Below are positions 17,803 to 27,079 of a stretch of 64,000 nucleotides of DNA, piece by piece. Numbering within the stretch: the stretch's first letter is position 1; every line of letters starts with the position of its first letter. Position numbers and translations under genes: made by a program. Source of the stretch: Acetivibrio saccincola (GTDB taxonomy: Bacteria; Bacillota; Clostridia; Acetivibrionales; Acetivibrionaceae); assembly GCF_002844395.1 (NCBI RefSeq), contig NZ_CP025197.1, positions 3,100,001 to 3,164,000 of the forward strand, read 5' to 3'. The notes beneath the pieces were generated by a model. It was not told the DNA's origin and did not search any database. It saw nothing but the letters and a program-made list of their open reading frames with translations.

Positions 17803-19104
17803 TTATTTATTCATTAATTCTACACTTTCCTCTATATCTTTTTTCATTTTGTCAATATGGACTTCAGACGGAAGGCTGTCACTTGCTGCCCTCCACACAC
17901 CATCCCTGTACATTTGAAGAGCCTGAGAGTCAAATGGGGTTAATCTGTACTGATACATATTTATTGCAAGTTCCTCCAGCATTGGATATACAATCTGGTT
18001 TCCAAAGTAATCCTCTTCCCTGTTCATATTATGACCGTAGCCGTGGACTTTTTTGTATCCAGGCACCACATCGAAAGCGGCTCCACCTGTCCCTTTGTGG
18101 GTTGCAATATATTCCACCAGACTCCACGCCTCTTTTTTGTGTTTGCTCTGGTTATTTATACCTATCCTTGAGTCAGATGCCCATGCTGCCAAGCCTAAAG
18201 GCGGCGTTGTTACCCTCCAAAGACCGCTTTGTTCAGGAGCAATATTTCTTAGAGTCAGCATAGCATATGAAGCCAGGGTAACCATAACCAACTTGTTTTG
18301 TTTTATGGCCTCTTTTCCGTCTTCACCCCAAAAGTTTGCTCTGGCCTCCAAGTCATTTTGATGGGTTTCCTTTGCCATATCCAGCGACAATTTAAATAAG
18401 TCACCAAAACGGTTGTATTTAAAATCTTTATCAAAAAAGCCCAAAGTTGCCCCTGTCAAATCTGTAAGATCTGTCGGGTATTGAAATATGTACATGTCAT
18501 CTTTCTTTAAAGTTCTGGCAATTTCCAATACATTTTCAGGGTTTTTTATAAACTCCCCGAATTCCTCCGGTTCATGGGGGAAGCCGTATTTTTCCATAAT
18601 ATCTGCCCTGTATAAAGCTACGTAAGGGGCTGTGGTAACTGTAAGGGATATTAATTCATTATTGTCCATGGAAAACCCGCTTTCCCAGCCTATAAAATCA
18701 TTTTCATACTTGCCGGCTGAACAAGGTGCCTTAAGCAAGTCCTGAAGAATCCCGCTTGCCGTAAAGTGTCCAAAAAAGCCGCTGTCAAATATTAAAACAT
18801 CAGGACCTTCACCGCTGGTAATTGCTCTCATATATTCTTCCTCACACTTATCAAAGGGAAATAATTCTTCCTCTACCATTATTCCTTCATGTTCCTCTTC
18901 AAAACTATCTATTATACCTTGATAACTATACCAGCTCCAAAGCTTTAGTACAACGGTGCCATCACTTTCTTCGCCGGAATCTGTTTCAACCGGCTGTTCC
19001 TCTGTTTTATCATCAGAACCCTCTACTTTTTTAGCACATCCCATTGTCAAAATTAAAAGCATGCTGATAATTAATAATATTGCCAGTCTTGCATTTCCTC
19101 TCAT
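17803..19104 (-). CDS. Family 1 extracellular solute-binding lipoprotein, copy 1
   Basis: About 433 residues with a lipoprotein signal ending LTMGCAKK. After an acidic linker the mature domain starts VVLKLWSWYSYQGIIDSFEEEHEGI, the classic start of a sugar-class (family 1) binding protein. ATG 19104 is chosen because GGGAGGTG lies 7 bases upstream. It is a clear duplicate of the next gene upstream; long blocks such as WRVTTPPLG, WASDS, YRLTPFDSQALQMYRDGVW are shared. No permease or ATPase gene is in the operon. The gene is last, following the GGDEF-EAL gene and copy 2, which suggests a sensing rather than import role (inference). Confidence 0.9.
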   Translation of the reverse strand: MRGNARLAILLIISMLLILTMGCAKKVEGSDDKTEEQPVETDSGEESDGTVVLKLWSWYSYQGIIDSFEEEHEGIMVEEELFPFDKCEEEYMRAITSGEGPDVLIFDSGFFGHFTASGILQDLLKAPCSAGKYENDFIGWESGFSMDNNELISLTVTTAPYVALYRADIMEKYGFPHEPEEFGEFIKNPENVLEIARTLKKDDMYIFQYPTDLTDLTGATLGFFDKDFKYNRFGDLFKLSLDMAKETHQNDLEARANFWGEDGKEAIKQNKLVMVTLASYAMLTLRNIAPEQSGLWRVTTPPLGLAAWASDSRIGINNQSKHKKEAWSLVEYIATHKGTGGAAFDVVPGYKKVHGYGHNMNREEDYFGNQIVYPMLEELAINMYQYRLTPFDSQALQMYRDGVWRAASDSLPSEVHIDKMKKDIEESVELMNK

Positions 19105-19149
19105 AATAAACACCTCCCGTTCCATATTTTGGGTTTTGGTTGTTTTTTA

Positions 19150-20457
19150 TTACTGTGTCAATTTCACAGCTGCCTCTATTTCTTTTTTCATCTTTTCAAT
19201 ATGGACTTTAGCAGGTGATGAACTGCCTACCGCCTGCCAAACCCCGTCCCTGTACATTTGCAGTGCTTGAGAATCAAAAGGTGTTAACCTGTATTGAACC
19301 ATATTTATTGCAAGTTCCTCTAGTAACGGGTATACAATTTGATTTCCAAAATACTCCTCTTCTCTTGTTGTATTTATCTCGTCTCCATGTATAGGGATAT
19401 ATCCAGGTACCACATCTATATGTTGCCTGAAGCTCTTATGGGTTGCTATGTGCTCAACCAGCCTCCATGCCTCTTCCTTATGCTCACTCTGGCTGTTTAT
19501 AGCTATTTTTGAGTCTGATGCCCATGATGCCACACCCAACGGCGGTGTGGTCACCCTCCATAGCCCGCTTTGTTCCGGGGCATATCTTCTTATGTTGGAC
19601 ATGGCATATGATCCTGCAGTTATCATTACAAGCCTGTTTTCCTTTACAGCCTCCTCACCGCTTTCACCCCAAAAGTTTACTTTAGACTCCAATTCATTTT
19701 GATAAGTTTCCTTTGCCATATTTAAAGCCAGTTCAAATAAATCTCCAAAACGTGTGTACTCAAGCTTTTCATTGAAAAAACCCAAGGTACCGCCTACTAA
19801 GTCCGGAAGATCCGTTGGGAAATGAAATATGTATTTGTCATCTTCTTTTAATTTTCTGGCTATTTCTAATATGTTTTCTGGTTCTTTTATAAACTCCCCA
19901 AACTCTTCCGGCTCATGAGGGAAGCCGTATTCCTCCATGATATCTGCCCTGTATATGGTAACATAAGGAGAAGTATTGATTGTAAGGGCCAGTAATTCAT
20001 CATTATTTACTGAAAATCCGCTTTCCCAGCCTAAAAAATCGTCTTTATATTTACCGGCAGAGAAAGGCTCCTGGAGCAAATCCTGTAAAATGCCACTTGC
20101 TGTAAATGTACCAAAGAAACTGCTGTCCAAAATCAAAACATCAGGTCCTTCGCCTTTTGTAATTGCTTCCATGTACGCTTCTTCACATTTTCCAAATTCA
20201 AATAATTGTTGTTCTACTTTTATTCCCTCATTTTCCTTTTCAAATTCCCTTATTATATTTTCATAACTAAACCAGCTCCAAAATTTCAATACTACAGTAC
20301 CGTCATCATCTTCATTAATGCTCTCTTCCGACTGTCCCTTTGCATCTCCTCTTAGCACATCTTCGTCAGAGCCTTCCACTTCCTTTGCACATCCTATTGT
20401 AAATACTAAAAAAACGCTTGCAACCAATAAAGCTATTAATTTAATATTTTTTCTCAT
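19150..20457 (-). CDS. Family 1 extracellular solute-binding lipoprotein, copy 2
   Basis: A 435-residue paralogue of the preceding entry with lipobox FTIGCAKE and the same domain order. Its ATG lies inside the 3' end of the GGDEF-EAL gene (17-base overlap), with GGAGG 9 bases upstream, so it is translationally coupled to that gene. The two copies differ mainly in the acidic linker after the lipid anchor and in the segment before VVPGY. The duplication suggests either two ligands or a heteromeric sensor. There are no transport partners, as for copy 1. Confidence 0.9.
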   Translation of the reverse strand: MRKNIKLIALLVASVFLVFTIGCAKEVEGSDEDVLRGDAKGQSEESINEDDDGTVVLKFWSWFSYENIIREFEKENEGIKVEQQLFEFGKCEEAYMEAITKGEGPDVLILDSSFFGTFTASGILQDLLQEPFSAGKYKDDFLGWESGFSVNNDELLALTINTSPYVTIYRADIMEEYGFPHEPEEFGEFIKEPENILEIARKLKEDDKYIFHFPTDLPDLVGGTLGFFNEKLEYTRFGDLFELALNMAKETYQNELESKVNFWGESGEEAVKENRLVMITAGSYAMSNIRRYAPEQSGLWRVTTPPLGVASWASDSKIAINSQSEHKEEAWRLVEHIATHKSFRQHIDVVPGYIPIHGDEINTTREEEYFGNQIVYPLLEELAINMVQYRLTPFDSQALQMYRDGVWQAVGSSSPAKVHIEKMKKEIEAAVKLTQ

Positions 20458-23173
20458 GGTAAGCTACCTCCATTCCCTTGATTTGTTTGCTCCGTTCAAT
20501 TTGTTCAGCCATAAAGCCAAGGATAAATTTTTCAAATTCCTCTGCCGGTAAAGACTTAGAGAGATAATAACCTTGTATTTCATCACAATGTAATTCCCTT
20601 AAAACATTTAAATCCTCAATTGTCTCAACTCCTTCTGCCAAAACCCTTAATCCAAGTGAATGGGCAAGTTCAATAATTGCTACTACTATAGCCTTATTAC
20701 TCTCTTCGCAGCAAATGTTGGTAACAAAACTTCTGTCTATTTTTAAAATGTTAACCGGAAGCTCCTTAATCCTTCCTAAGGAGGAATATCCGGTACCAAA
20801 ATCATCAATGGATATGCATATTCCCATATTCTTTAGTTCTGTTAATATTTCAATTACATACTCAGAATTTTTCATAAAGAATCCTTCTGTTATTTCCAGT
20901 TCTAAATACTTTGATTCTAAACCTGATATTTCCAAAGCCCTTTCAACGGTTTTTACAAAATTATTTCCTTTAAGTTGTCTTAAGGACAAGTTTACAGAGA
21001 TGCGCATTTTGGGGTATCCCTTGTCTTGCCACATTTTGTTCTGTTTGCATGCTTCAATGAGTACCCACTCTCCAATTTGATTGATAATCCCTATTTCCTC
21101 TGCTAAAGGTATAAATTCAGCAGGGGAAATTAATCCATGCTGCGGGCTGTTCCACCTAATCAATGCCTCTGCACCGGAAATTTCTCCTGTCTTGACATCC
21201 ATCTTAGGCTGGTAGTTTATTATAATTTCGTCCCTTTCTAAAGCTTTACAAAGATTTTGCTCTAAAAACAGCTTTTCCACGGTATCTAGTTCTGTTAATT
21301 CAGAATAAAATTTATAAGTGTTTTCACCTGTTTCCTTTGCTGCATACATGGCAATATCTGCTTTTTTTAATAATGTGGATTTTTCAAAGGCATCGTCAGG
21401 ATACAGGGATATACCTATACTTCCTGCAACATGCAATTCATGTACTTTTCCATCCTGCCTGATTACAACTGTATCAGAGAGCATTTTGTTGATGCTGGCA
21501 GCAGCTTTTGAAACCATCTCTATATCCCTATACTCCAGCACAACAACAAATTCATCTCCTCCTAATCTCGCAACAAAACTATCCTCTTTTAAAAAGTAAC
21601 TTAATCTTTTACCTATTTCTTTTATTAAAATGTCTCCTATTTCATGACCTAATGTATCATTTATCCTTTTAAACCTGTTAAGGTCAATAAACATTACAGC
21701 TAGTTTTTTCTTCTCGGGTGAGTTTAACAGGTTTTCTAAATACTCTGTAAAACAAAGTCTGTTAGGCAGCTCTGTCAAGGTATCGTAGTATGCCAGCCTT
21801 CTCATCTGTTCCCTGGATTTTTCCAACTCTCTGGTTTGTAACAAAAGCTGGTTGTTCATAATCCTGGTTTCAGAAAACAGGTTAACAAGATTTTCTGACA
21901 TTACTTTAAAGTTTTCTACAAGTGAATTTACCTGTGAAAAAGATATATTAGGCCATTCTATTGACTCCTGCCGTTTTAGTTTTTCAGGAAGCCCCGTGGT
22001 ACTTATGGTAAGCTTTGATAAGTCCCGGGACAAAAAGCTGCTCATGGCAATGGCAACAGATATTGATGCTACGGAAAAACCTAATAAAACCAAGAGTTTA
22101 TTGAGATAGTTTTCCCATGCATTTTCAATATGATTTCTAAGAGGCTTTTTAACCAGAATCACTAAGTCAACATTATCAAAGGTTTTGGTGTTTATGTAAA
22201 ATCCCTGGCTCCACCTGCTCAAATCAAAACTCAGTCCTTTGTGGGCAGGCAGCCACTGAAATGTGTTATCGTCAATCTTTGTAATTTCGCCATTGTCCTG
22301 CCAGTTATACACCTCTTTGTACTGTCCGTCATCAGTATTTGTAATGTATACATTATGACTTTTGTCAACTAATAATATTTCAATTCCTTCTTCTATGGGG
22401 TTTTTTTCAATGATTGAGCTAAATTTGCTTAACTGCAATGGGGATTTTAGCCTGACTTTACGAAGTTCTTTTATTTCCCACTCACTTGCTTCAGACATAA
22501 TACTAGAACCGGTTCTTTCTAACATGCTGCATACTTCTGCATTCATCCTTTCCTGGGACAGCCATCCATCAAGCAAAGTGTACAGTAAAAAAGGACCAAA
22601 TACTGAAGCAATTGTTAAATGTATAAGCATTTTATTTAAGTCAGCAAACTTGCTTTTTTTAAGCCCTGCTATTTTTTGAATAGGAATATAAGACATTATC
22701 ATGTCCGCAATAAGCATGTTTAAAAAGCCGTTAATACTTTTGTTTACCATTATTAAATAGCACTCATTGCCTATTGTACCCCTGTGTAAATAAAAAACTA
22801 TGGCAATGGCAGGTGAACCAACAAAAATCCAATACAAAGCATCGATAAATAAGACATTATATTTTGTCTTTTTGTATAAAATCCCAACAAATAAAATCTC
22901 CAGAGTGAAAAAAAGTATATAAAAGTTTGGATTCAGAAAGTACCACTCCAGCAAATTGACAATAGCAGCCACTATAAAAGCTTTTGTCACTCCATAATAT
23001 CTTAAAATAAGAAAAATAGAGACATTCCCGAAGGCAAAATTTATGCCATAGGAAAAAGGCAGGTCATAAAACCTTGACAAAAAGCTTATAACCGCTAATG
23101 CCAATAATAATATTATGTTTTTATGTGATTTTTCAGAAGCTACGGTGCCTGTAGTAGTAATTTTTCTCTCCAA
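20441..23173 (-). CDS. Membrane GGDEF-EAL cyclic-di-GMP protein
   Basis: 910 residues. About six membrane helices (20-200) lead to an extracytoplasmic domain (about 203-355), another helix (about 358-380), a linker, a GGDEF domain with intact GGDEF at 538-542, and an EAL domain with EAL at 669-671, DDFGTGYSS and the LAEGVET end motif. Both active sites look complete, so the protein could make and break cyclic-di-GMP. The inhibitory RxxD site before GGDEF is not kept (KEDS instead), which would remove product inhibition. The start is TTG with AGGAAAGG 4 bases upstream; an alternative start is possible. It heads the operon with the two binding lipoproteins. Confidence 0.93.
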   Translation of the reverse strand: MERKITTTGTVASEKSHKNIILLLALAVISFLSRFYDLPFSYGINFAFGNVSIFLILRYYGVTKAFIVAAIVNLLEWYFLNPNFYILFFTLEILFVGILYKKTKYNVLFIDALYWIFVGSPAIAIVFYLHRGTIGNECYLIMVNKSINGFLNMLIADMIMSYIPIQKIAGLKKSKFADLNKMLIHLTIASVFGPFLLYTLLDGWLSQERMNAEVCSMLERTGSSIMSEASEWEIKELRKVRLKSPLQLSKFSSIIEKNPIEEGIEILLVDKSHNVYITNTDDGQYKEVYNWQDNGEITKIDDNTFQWLPAHKGLSFDLSRWSQGFYINTKTFDNVDLVILVKKPLRNHIENAWENYLNKLLVLLGFSVASISVAIAMSSFLSRDLSKLTISTTGLPEKLKRQESIEWPNISFSQVNSLVENFKVMSENLVNLFSETRIMNNQLLLQTRELEKSREQMRRLAYYDTLTELPNRLCFTEYLENLLNSPEKKKLAVMFIDLNRFKRINDTLGHEIGDILIKEIGKRLSYFLKEDSFVARLGGDEFVVVLEYRDIEMVSKAAASINKMLSDTVVIRQDGKVHELHVAGSIGISLYPDDAFEKSTLLKKADIAMYAAKETGENTYKFYSELTELDTVEKLFLEQNLCKALERDEIIINYQPKMDVKTGEISGAEALIRWNSPQHGLISPAEFIPLAEEIGIINQIGEWVLIEACKQNKMWQDKGYPKMRISVNLSLRQLKGNNFVKTVERALEISGLESKYLELEITEGFFMKNSEYVIEILTELKNMGICISIDDFGTGYSSLGRIKELPVNILKIDRSFVTNICCEESNKAIVVAIIELAHSLGLRVLAEGVETIEDLNVLRELHCDEIQGYYLSKSLPAEEFEKFILGFMAEQIERSKQIKGMEVAYHEKKY

Positions 23174-23367
23174 CCTTTCCTGAGAAGTTTAATTGTAACA
23201 AAAAGCTTGTTAAGTGTTATAAAGTATCTGGTATATCGTTAAAATAAATTATAAATAGCACCTTTAGAGTAAACTATTCAGATGTTAAATATGCATGATA
23301 TTGTTTTCTGCCGGATGACAGAACAGTGCTTTTTGAAAAGCAGCCATACTATATTGATTCTACAAAA

Positions 23368-25026
23368 TCAAAAAAAATCCTTCTCAATGTATGTACTTGG
23401 TAAAGAAACAGGAAAAACCCTGCCATTTTCCATTCTATAAATTTTATCGGCAATTTTCCTTGCCAAATCCAGGTCATGAGTAATATATAACATTGCAAAA
23501 TTTTTAGAGTTTTGAATTTTTTTTAAAAGTCTTAATATATTTGCCTGGCTGGAAGGGTCCAGCATGGAACTGATTTCATCTGCAATTAATACTTTTGGTT
23601 TTAAAATAAGGCTCCTGGCTATTGCAATCCTCTGTCTTTGCCCCCCGCTTAAAGTGTAGCAGGCTCTTTCTAAAAATTCCTGATGATGAGGTAGCCCGAC
23701 ATCTTCTAACACTTTTTCAACTTTTTCAATCCTGTCCTTTTTTGAGCCAATTTTTAATATATCCAGGGGCTCAGATACAACCTTAAAAACAGACAAAAGC
23801 TCATTTGTGGCAGTAAAGGGGTCTTGAAATACCATCTGTATGCCATTTTCCCTGCTTGTGGCATTATTTCCCTTTACCTTTTCCCCTTCAAAAATAACCT
23901 CCCCACCATCCGGGGAAATAATTCCTGAAAGTATGCGGGCAAGTGTTGTTTTTCCCGAGCCTGATTTACCCGTCAAAACAACAACTTCTCCTGAGTGAAT
24001 TTTTATGCTGCAACCGTCACACGCCTTTATTTTTTCCCTTTTAAAATGATATGTTTTATTTATATTCACTCCTTCAAGAAGTACCAAAATACCTCCCCTG
24101 TTGCACGCTACCTTTCTGTCTTCCATTACTGTTTTTAACTTTGGGAGTTTTGTTTTGCACTCTAAATGTCTTTGACCACATCTGTTATAAAAGCTGCATC
24201 CCCCATATGGGTTTGTTCCGGCTTCCCCTGGTATTCCCCACAAATCCCTGTAGGGATTTATAGAAGGGGAGGCATTTAATAAGCCTCTCGTATAGGGATG
24301 AGCCGGCTTTTTTAAAACATCCGCCGTTTTTCCTTCTTCCAGCACATAACCTGAGTACATTACCAACATTCTGTCTGCCAGTTCTGTAATGGTTTTCATA
24401 TCATGGGATATTACAATTAAAGTTAATTTTTTCTCTCTATGAAGTCTTTTAATAAGACCCGTTATTTCTTTTTTAGACTCAAAATCAAGTGAAGACGTAG
24501 GCTCATCTACAATAAGCACTTCCGGGCTGCAAGACAGTGCCATTGCCAATAAAACCCTCTGCCGCATTCCACCTGAAAGATGATGGGGATAAAAGTTTTT
24601 ATATTTAGATTCTAAACCAACTAAATTTAACAGCTCTAAAACCCTCTTTTCAGCTTCCCTCAAACTAATGCCGGTGTGTTTTACAATACACTCTGATATC
24701 TGTTCTTTAATGGTAAGAACAGGGTTTAATACATCCAGGCTGTTTTGAAACACCATTGCAATTTTATCCCATCTGTAGAGGTTTCTCTCTTTTTCCGGCA
24801 GGCTGTTTAATTCAATGTTTTTATAAAAAATTTCACCCTTTACTTCGCAAGGATTTTTTAAAAGCCCCATAACAGCCATGGCAACAGAAGTCTTGCCACT
24901 TCCGGACTCACCTGCTATCCCTAGGCTTTCACCTTTTTTTATTTCAATATTCAGGTTGTTTACTGCATTTATTTTTAATGCATTTAAATTATAACATACA
25001 GAAAGATTTTTAATTTTTATACCCAA
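23368..25026 (-). CDS. Fused DppD-DppF type peptide ABC transporter ATPase
   Basis: 552 residues holding two complete ABC domains in one chain. First half: Walker A GESGSGKTS, signature LSGGMRQR, Walker B VLIVDEPTSSLD, then the oligopeptide-transporter C-terminal module with cysteines GGCSFYNRCG, which may bind an iron-sulfur cluster as in DppD. Second half: Walker A GKSGSGKTT, signature LSGGQRQR, Walker B VLIADEISSMLD. In most bacteria these are two genes. It is the last gene of the importer, 154 bases after the permease. It powers uptake of a peptide, nickel complex or similar ligand. Confidence 0.93.
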   Translation of the reverse strand: MGIKIKNLSVCYNLNALKINAVNNLNIEIKKGESLGIAGESGSGKTSVAMAVMGLLKNPCEVKGEIFYKNIELNSLPEKERNLYRWDKIAMVFQNSLDVLNPVLTIKEQISECIVKHTGISLREAEKRVLELLNLVGLESKYKNFYPHHLSGGMRQRVLLAMALSCSPEVLIVDEPTSSLDFESKKEITGLIKRLHREKKLTLIVISHDMKTITELADRMLVMYSGYVLEEGKTADVLKKPAHPYTRGLLNASPSINPYRDLWGIPGEAGTNPYGGCSFYNRCGQRHLECKTKLPKLKTVMEDRKVACNRGGILVLLEGVNINKTYHFKREKIKACDGCSIKIHSGEVVVLTGKSGSGKTTLARILSGIISPDGGEVIFEGEKVKGNNATSRENGIQMVFQDPFTATNELLSVFKVVSEPLDILKIGSKKDRIEKVEKVLEDVGLPHHQEFLERACYTLSGGQRQRIAIARSLILKPKVLIADEISSMLDPSSQANILRLLKKIQNSKNFAMLYITHDLDLARKIADKIYRMENGRVFPVSLPSTYIEKDFF

Positions 25027-25180
25027 ATGCTACACCCTCTTACTTTTACAACCTCTTATTAAGTGTTATATACCTCTTATTTTAAATGCTATTTAACTTC
25101 TTATTTTAAAAATGACGTTTAAAAAATGATGTTTTAAAAAGTTACTAGGACTTCTTCCGGTGGCTATAAAATATAAATTT

Positions 25181-26089
25181 TTAAACATAGCGGGTCTTTG
25201 AGTTTAAAATTTTCTCAATATCTCGGCATATAAAACTCAGGGAAACAACCAACAACAAAATAGCGGCTACAGGACTTAGCACCCACCATTTCCAGAAGTT
25301 AGTAAAGTATATTCCTTTAAAATTTACAGCCCGGTTTAAAATCATTCCCCAACTCTTTGATGCAGGGTCCCCCAATCCTAAAAAAGCCAAGGAGGCTTCT
25401 GCAATAATTGCCCTGTTTATAATCTTCATGGTACTAACCATAACGAGGGGGGATATGTGGGGAATAATGTGCCTCTGTACTAAATGTCCAAAACCTGCTC
25501 CAAAACTTTTCGCAGCCAGAAAATATTTTTCCTCTTTAAGGCTTAGCACCTTAGAGCGGACAATTCTTGCAGGGTAGGTCCACAAAAAAAGCGTCAACAC
25601 AATAATGATATTTTTTACGTCAGGTCCAAAAAAAGCCCCCAACACAATCATTACCGGCAAGTCAGGAAGGACAATTATTATATCTGTTATGCGCATAATT
25701 ATTTTATCCGTTCTTTTTCCAAAATACCCTGCTGCCATACCGATAATGCTTCCCCCGACTCCCGACAGTAAAGCCGTGGATATACCTATAATAACGCTTA
25801 TCCTTGCACCATAACAAATTTGTGCCCATATATCAATACCCAAATCATCAGTACCCAGCCAGTGCTTTAAACTTGGTGCTTCCAGGGCATCTCCGCTTGG
25901 TACGTTGTGGGGGTTGGAGGATAATAGAGGACCAAAGAGGGCCAATAGTATAATAAGAAGTAAAATAGCCAGGCCTGTTTTTCCCATAAGTGTTAGTTTG
26001 TTTAAAAACCGAAACTTTAATTTAAGCATTGCTTTTAAATCCTGAAATTTAATTTTTAAGCCTTGCACCTTGGCTTTCAAAGCATTCAT
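25181..26089 (-). CDS. Peptide/nickel ABC transporter permease (DppC type)
   Basis: A 302-residue inner-membrane permease with an N-terminal soluble segment, a first helix at about 37-55, then the binding-protein-dependent transport core including the EAA-type loop EASLAFLGLGDPASKSWGMIL, characteristic of DppC/NikC. The motif HWLGTDDLGIDIW before the core is also typical. The ATG starts immediately after the TAA stop of the DppB-type gene, so the two are co-translated. It pairs with that permease to form the channel. Confidence 0.93.
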   Translation of the reverse strand: MNALKAKVQGLKIKFQDLKAMLKLKFRFLNKLTLMGKTGLAILLLIILLALFGPLLSSNPHNVPSGDALEAPSLKHWLGTDDLGIDIWAQICYGARISVIIGISTALLSGVGGSIIGMAAGYFGKRTDKIIMRITDIIIVLPDLPVMIVLGAFFGPDVKNIIIVLTLFLWTYPARIVRSKVLSLKEEKYFLAAKSFGAGFGHLVQRHIIPHISPLVMVSTMKIINRAIIAEASLAFLGLGDPASKSWGMILNRAVNFKGIYFTNFWKWWVLSPVAAILLLVVSLSFICRDIEKILNSKTRYV

Positions 26090-27079
26090 TTAATTCACCC
26101 TTGGGTCTAGTTTTTTATAAACAACGTCTGCCAAAAAATTCATAGTCAAAACTGAAATTGCCACAAACAAAAAAATTCCCTGTATAAGCGGGTAGTCCCT
26201 TACCATAACCGCCTCCCTCATTAAACTTCCAATCCCGGGATAATTAAAAACATTTTCTACCAGTATTGCCCCGCCAAATACATAGCCTGCAGCTAAAAAT
26301 GCCCTGGTGATAACCGGAGGTATGGAATTTTTTAGTGCATGGCGGAATATTATTCTTCTTTTTGAAAGTCCTTTAGCCACCGCTGTCCTCATATAGTCTT
26401 TTGTAAGTACGGTCATCATGCTGTTTCTTGCAATAAAATAAAACTCCCCCACTCTTACAAGAGACAGTGTAATAACCGGCAAAAATCCGTGGTGGATTAT
26501 ATCTAATATTTTCTCAAAAGAATTTTGGTGTTCTGCAAAAACCCTCATTCCCCCTGCTAAGGGAAACCATCCTGTTTTAGCTGCCAGAAAAAAAAGAAAT
26601 AAAATACCAATTAAAAAAGCCGGTATCTGAAGTATAAAAGTCATAACAATATATAAAATCCTGTCAAAAATACTGTTTCTGTGCCATGCAGAATAACTTC
26701 CTGATATTGTGCCTATAAAAAAACTTAAAATAAGGGCTATAATAACTATTGATACAGTCCACACCATTCTTTTTAATATAATGCTAAGAACACCGTCATT
26801 ATAATATATACTATAGCCTATATCCCCTTTAAAAAGTTTTCCTATGTACTCTATGTACTGCACAAATACCGGCTTGTCTAACCCGTAATACTCTTTGTAC
26901 TTTTCTATTTGCTCATCTGAATAGCTTATTGCAATCCCCCCTTCTTCCGATGACAAAAAAGTAAAGGGGTCTCCTGGCATAAGTCGGGGGATAAAAAAGT
27001 TTAAAGTAATTATAATAAAAAACGTGAATAAATACTCAAAAAATTTAGTATTATATTTTAAATTAAAGGTAAGCTTCAA
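26090..27079 (-). CDS. Peptide/nickel ABC transporter permease (DppB type)
   Basis: About 329 residues with the family N-terminus FFIPRLMPGDPF, an extracytoplasmic segment and the EAA-type loop RTAVAKGLSKRRIIFRHALKN. The longer frame starts at 27100, but the better start is TTG at 27079: it overlaps the TGA stop of the binding-protein gene (TTGA) and has AAGGG 8 bases upstream. This overlap implies translational coupling. It forms the importer channel with the DppC-type protein. Confidence 0.92.
   Translation of the reverse strand: MKLTFNLKYNTKFFEYLFTFFIIITLNFFIPRLMPGDPFTFLSSEEGGIAISYSDEQIEKYKEYYGLDKPVFVQYIEYIGKLFKGDIGYSIYYNDGVLSIILKRMVWTVSIVIIALILSFFIGTISGSYSAWHRNSIFDRILYIVMTFILQIPAFLIGILFLFFLAAKTGWFPLAGGMRVFAEHQNSFEKILDIIHHGFLPVITLSLVRVGEFYFIARNSMMTVLTKDYMRTAVAKGLSKRRIIFRHALKNSIPPVITRAFLAAGYVFGGAILVENVFNYPGIGSLMREAVMVRDYPLIQGIFLFVAISVLTMNFLADVVYKKLDPRVN

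Noticed and set aside
17769-18263. 164-residue plus-strand frame
   Set aside because: Antisense to the binding-lipoprotein gene, cysteine- and proline-rich shadow composition.
25027-25180. Repeated AT-rich sequence between the permease and ATPase genes (CTTATTTTAAA-like)
   Set aside because: Short imperfect repeats with no stable hairpin; consistent with decayed spacer, not a defined element.
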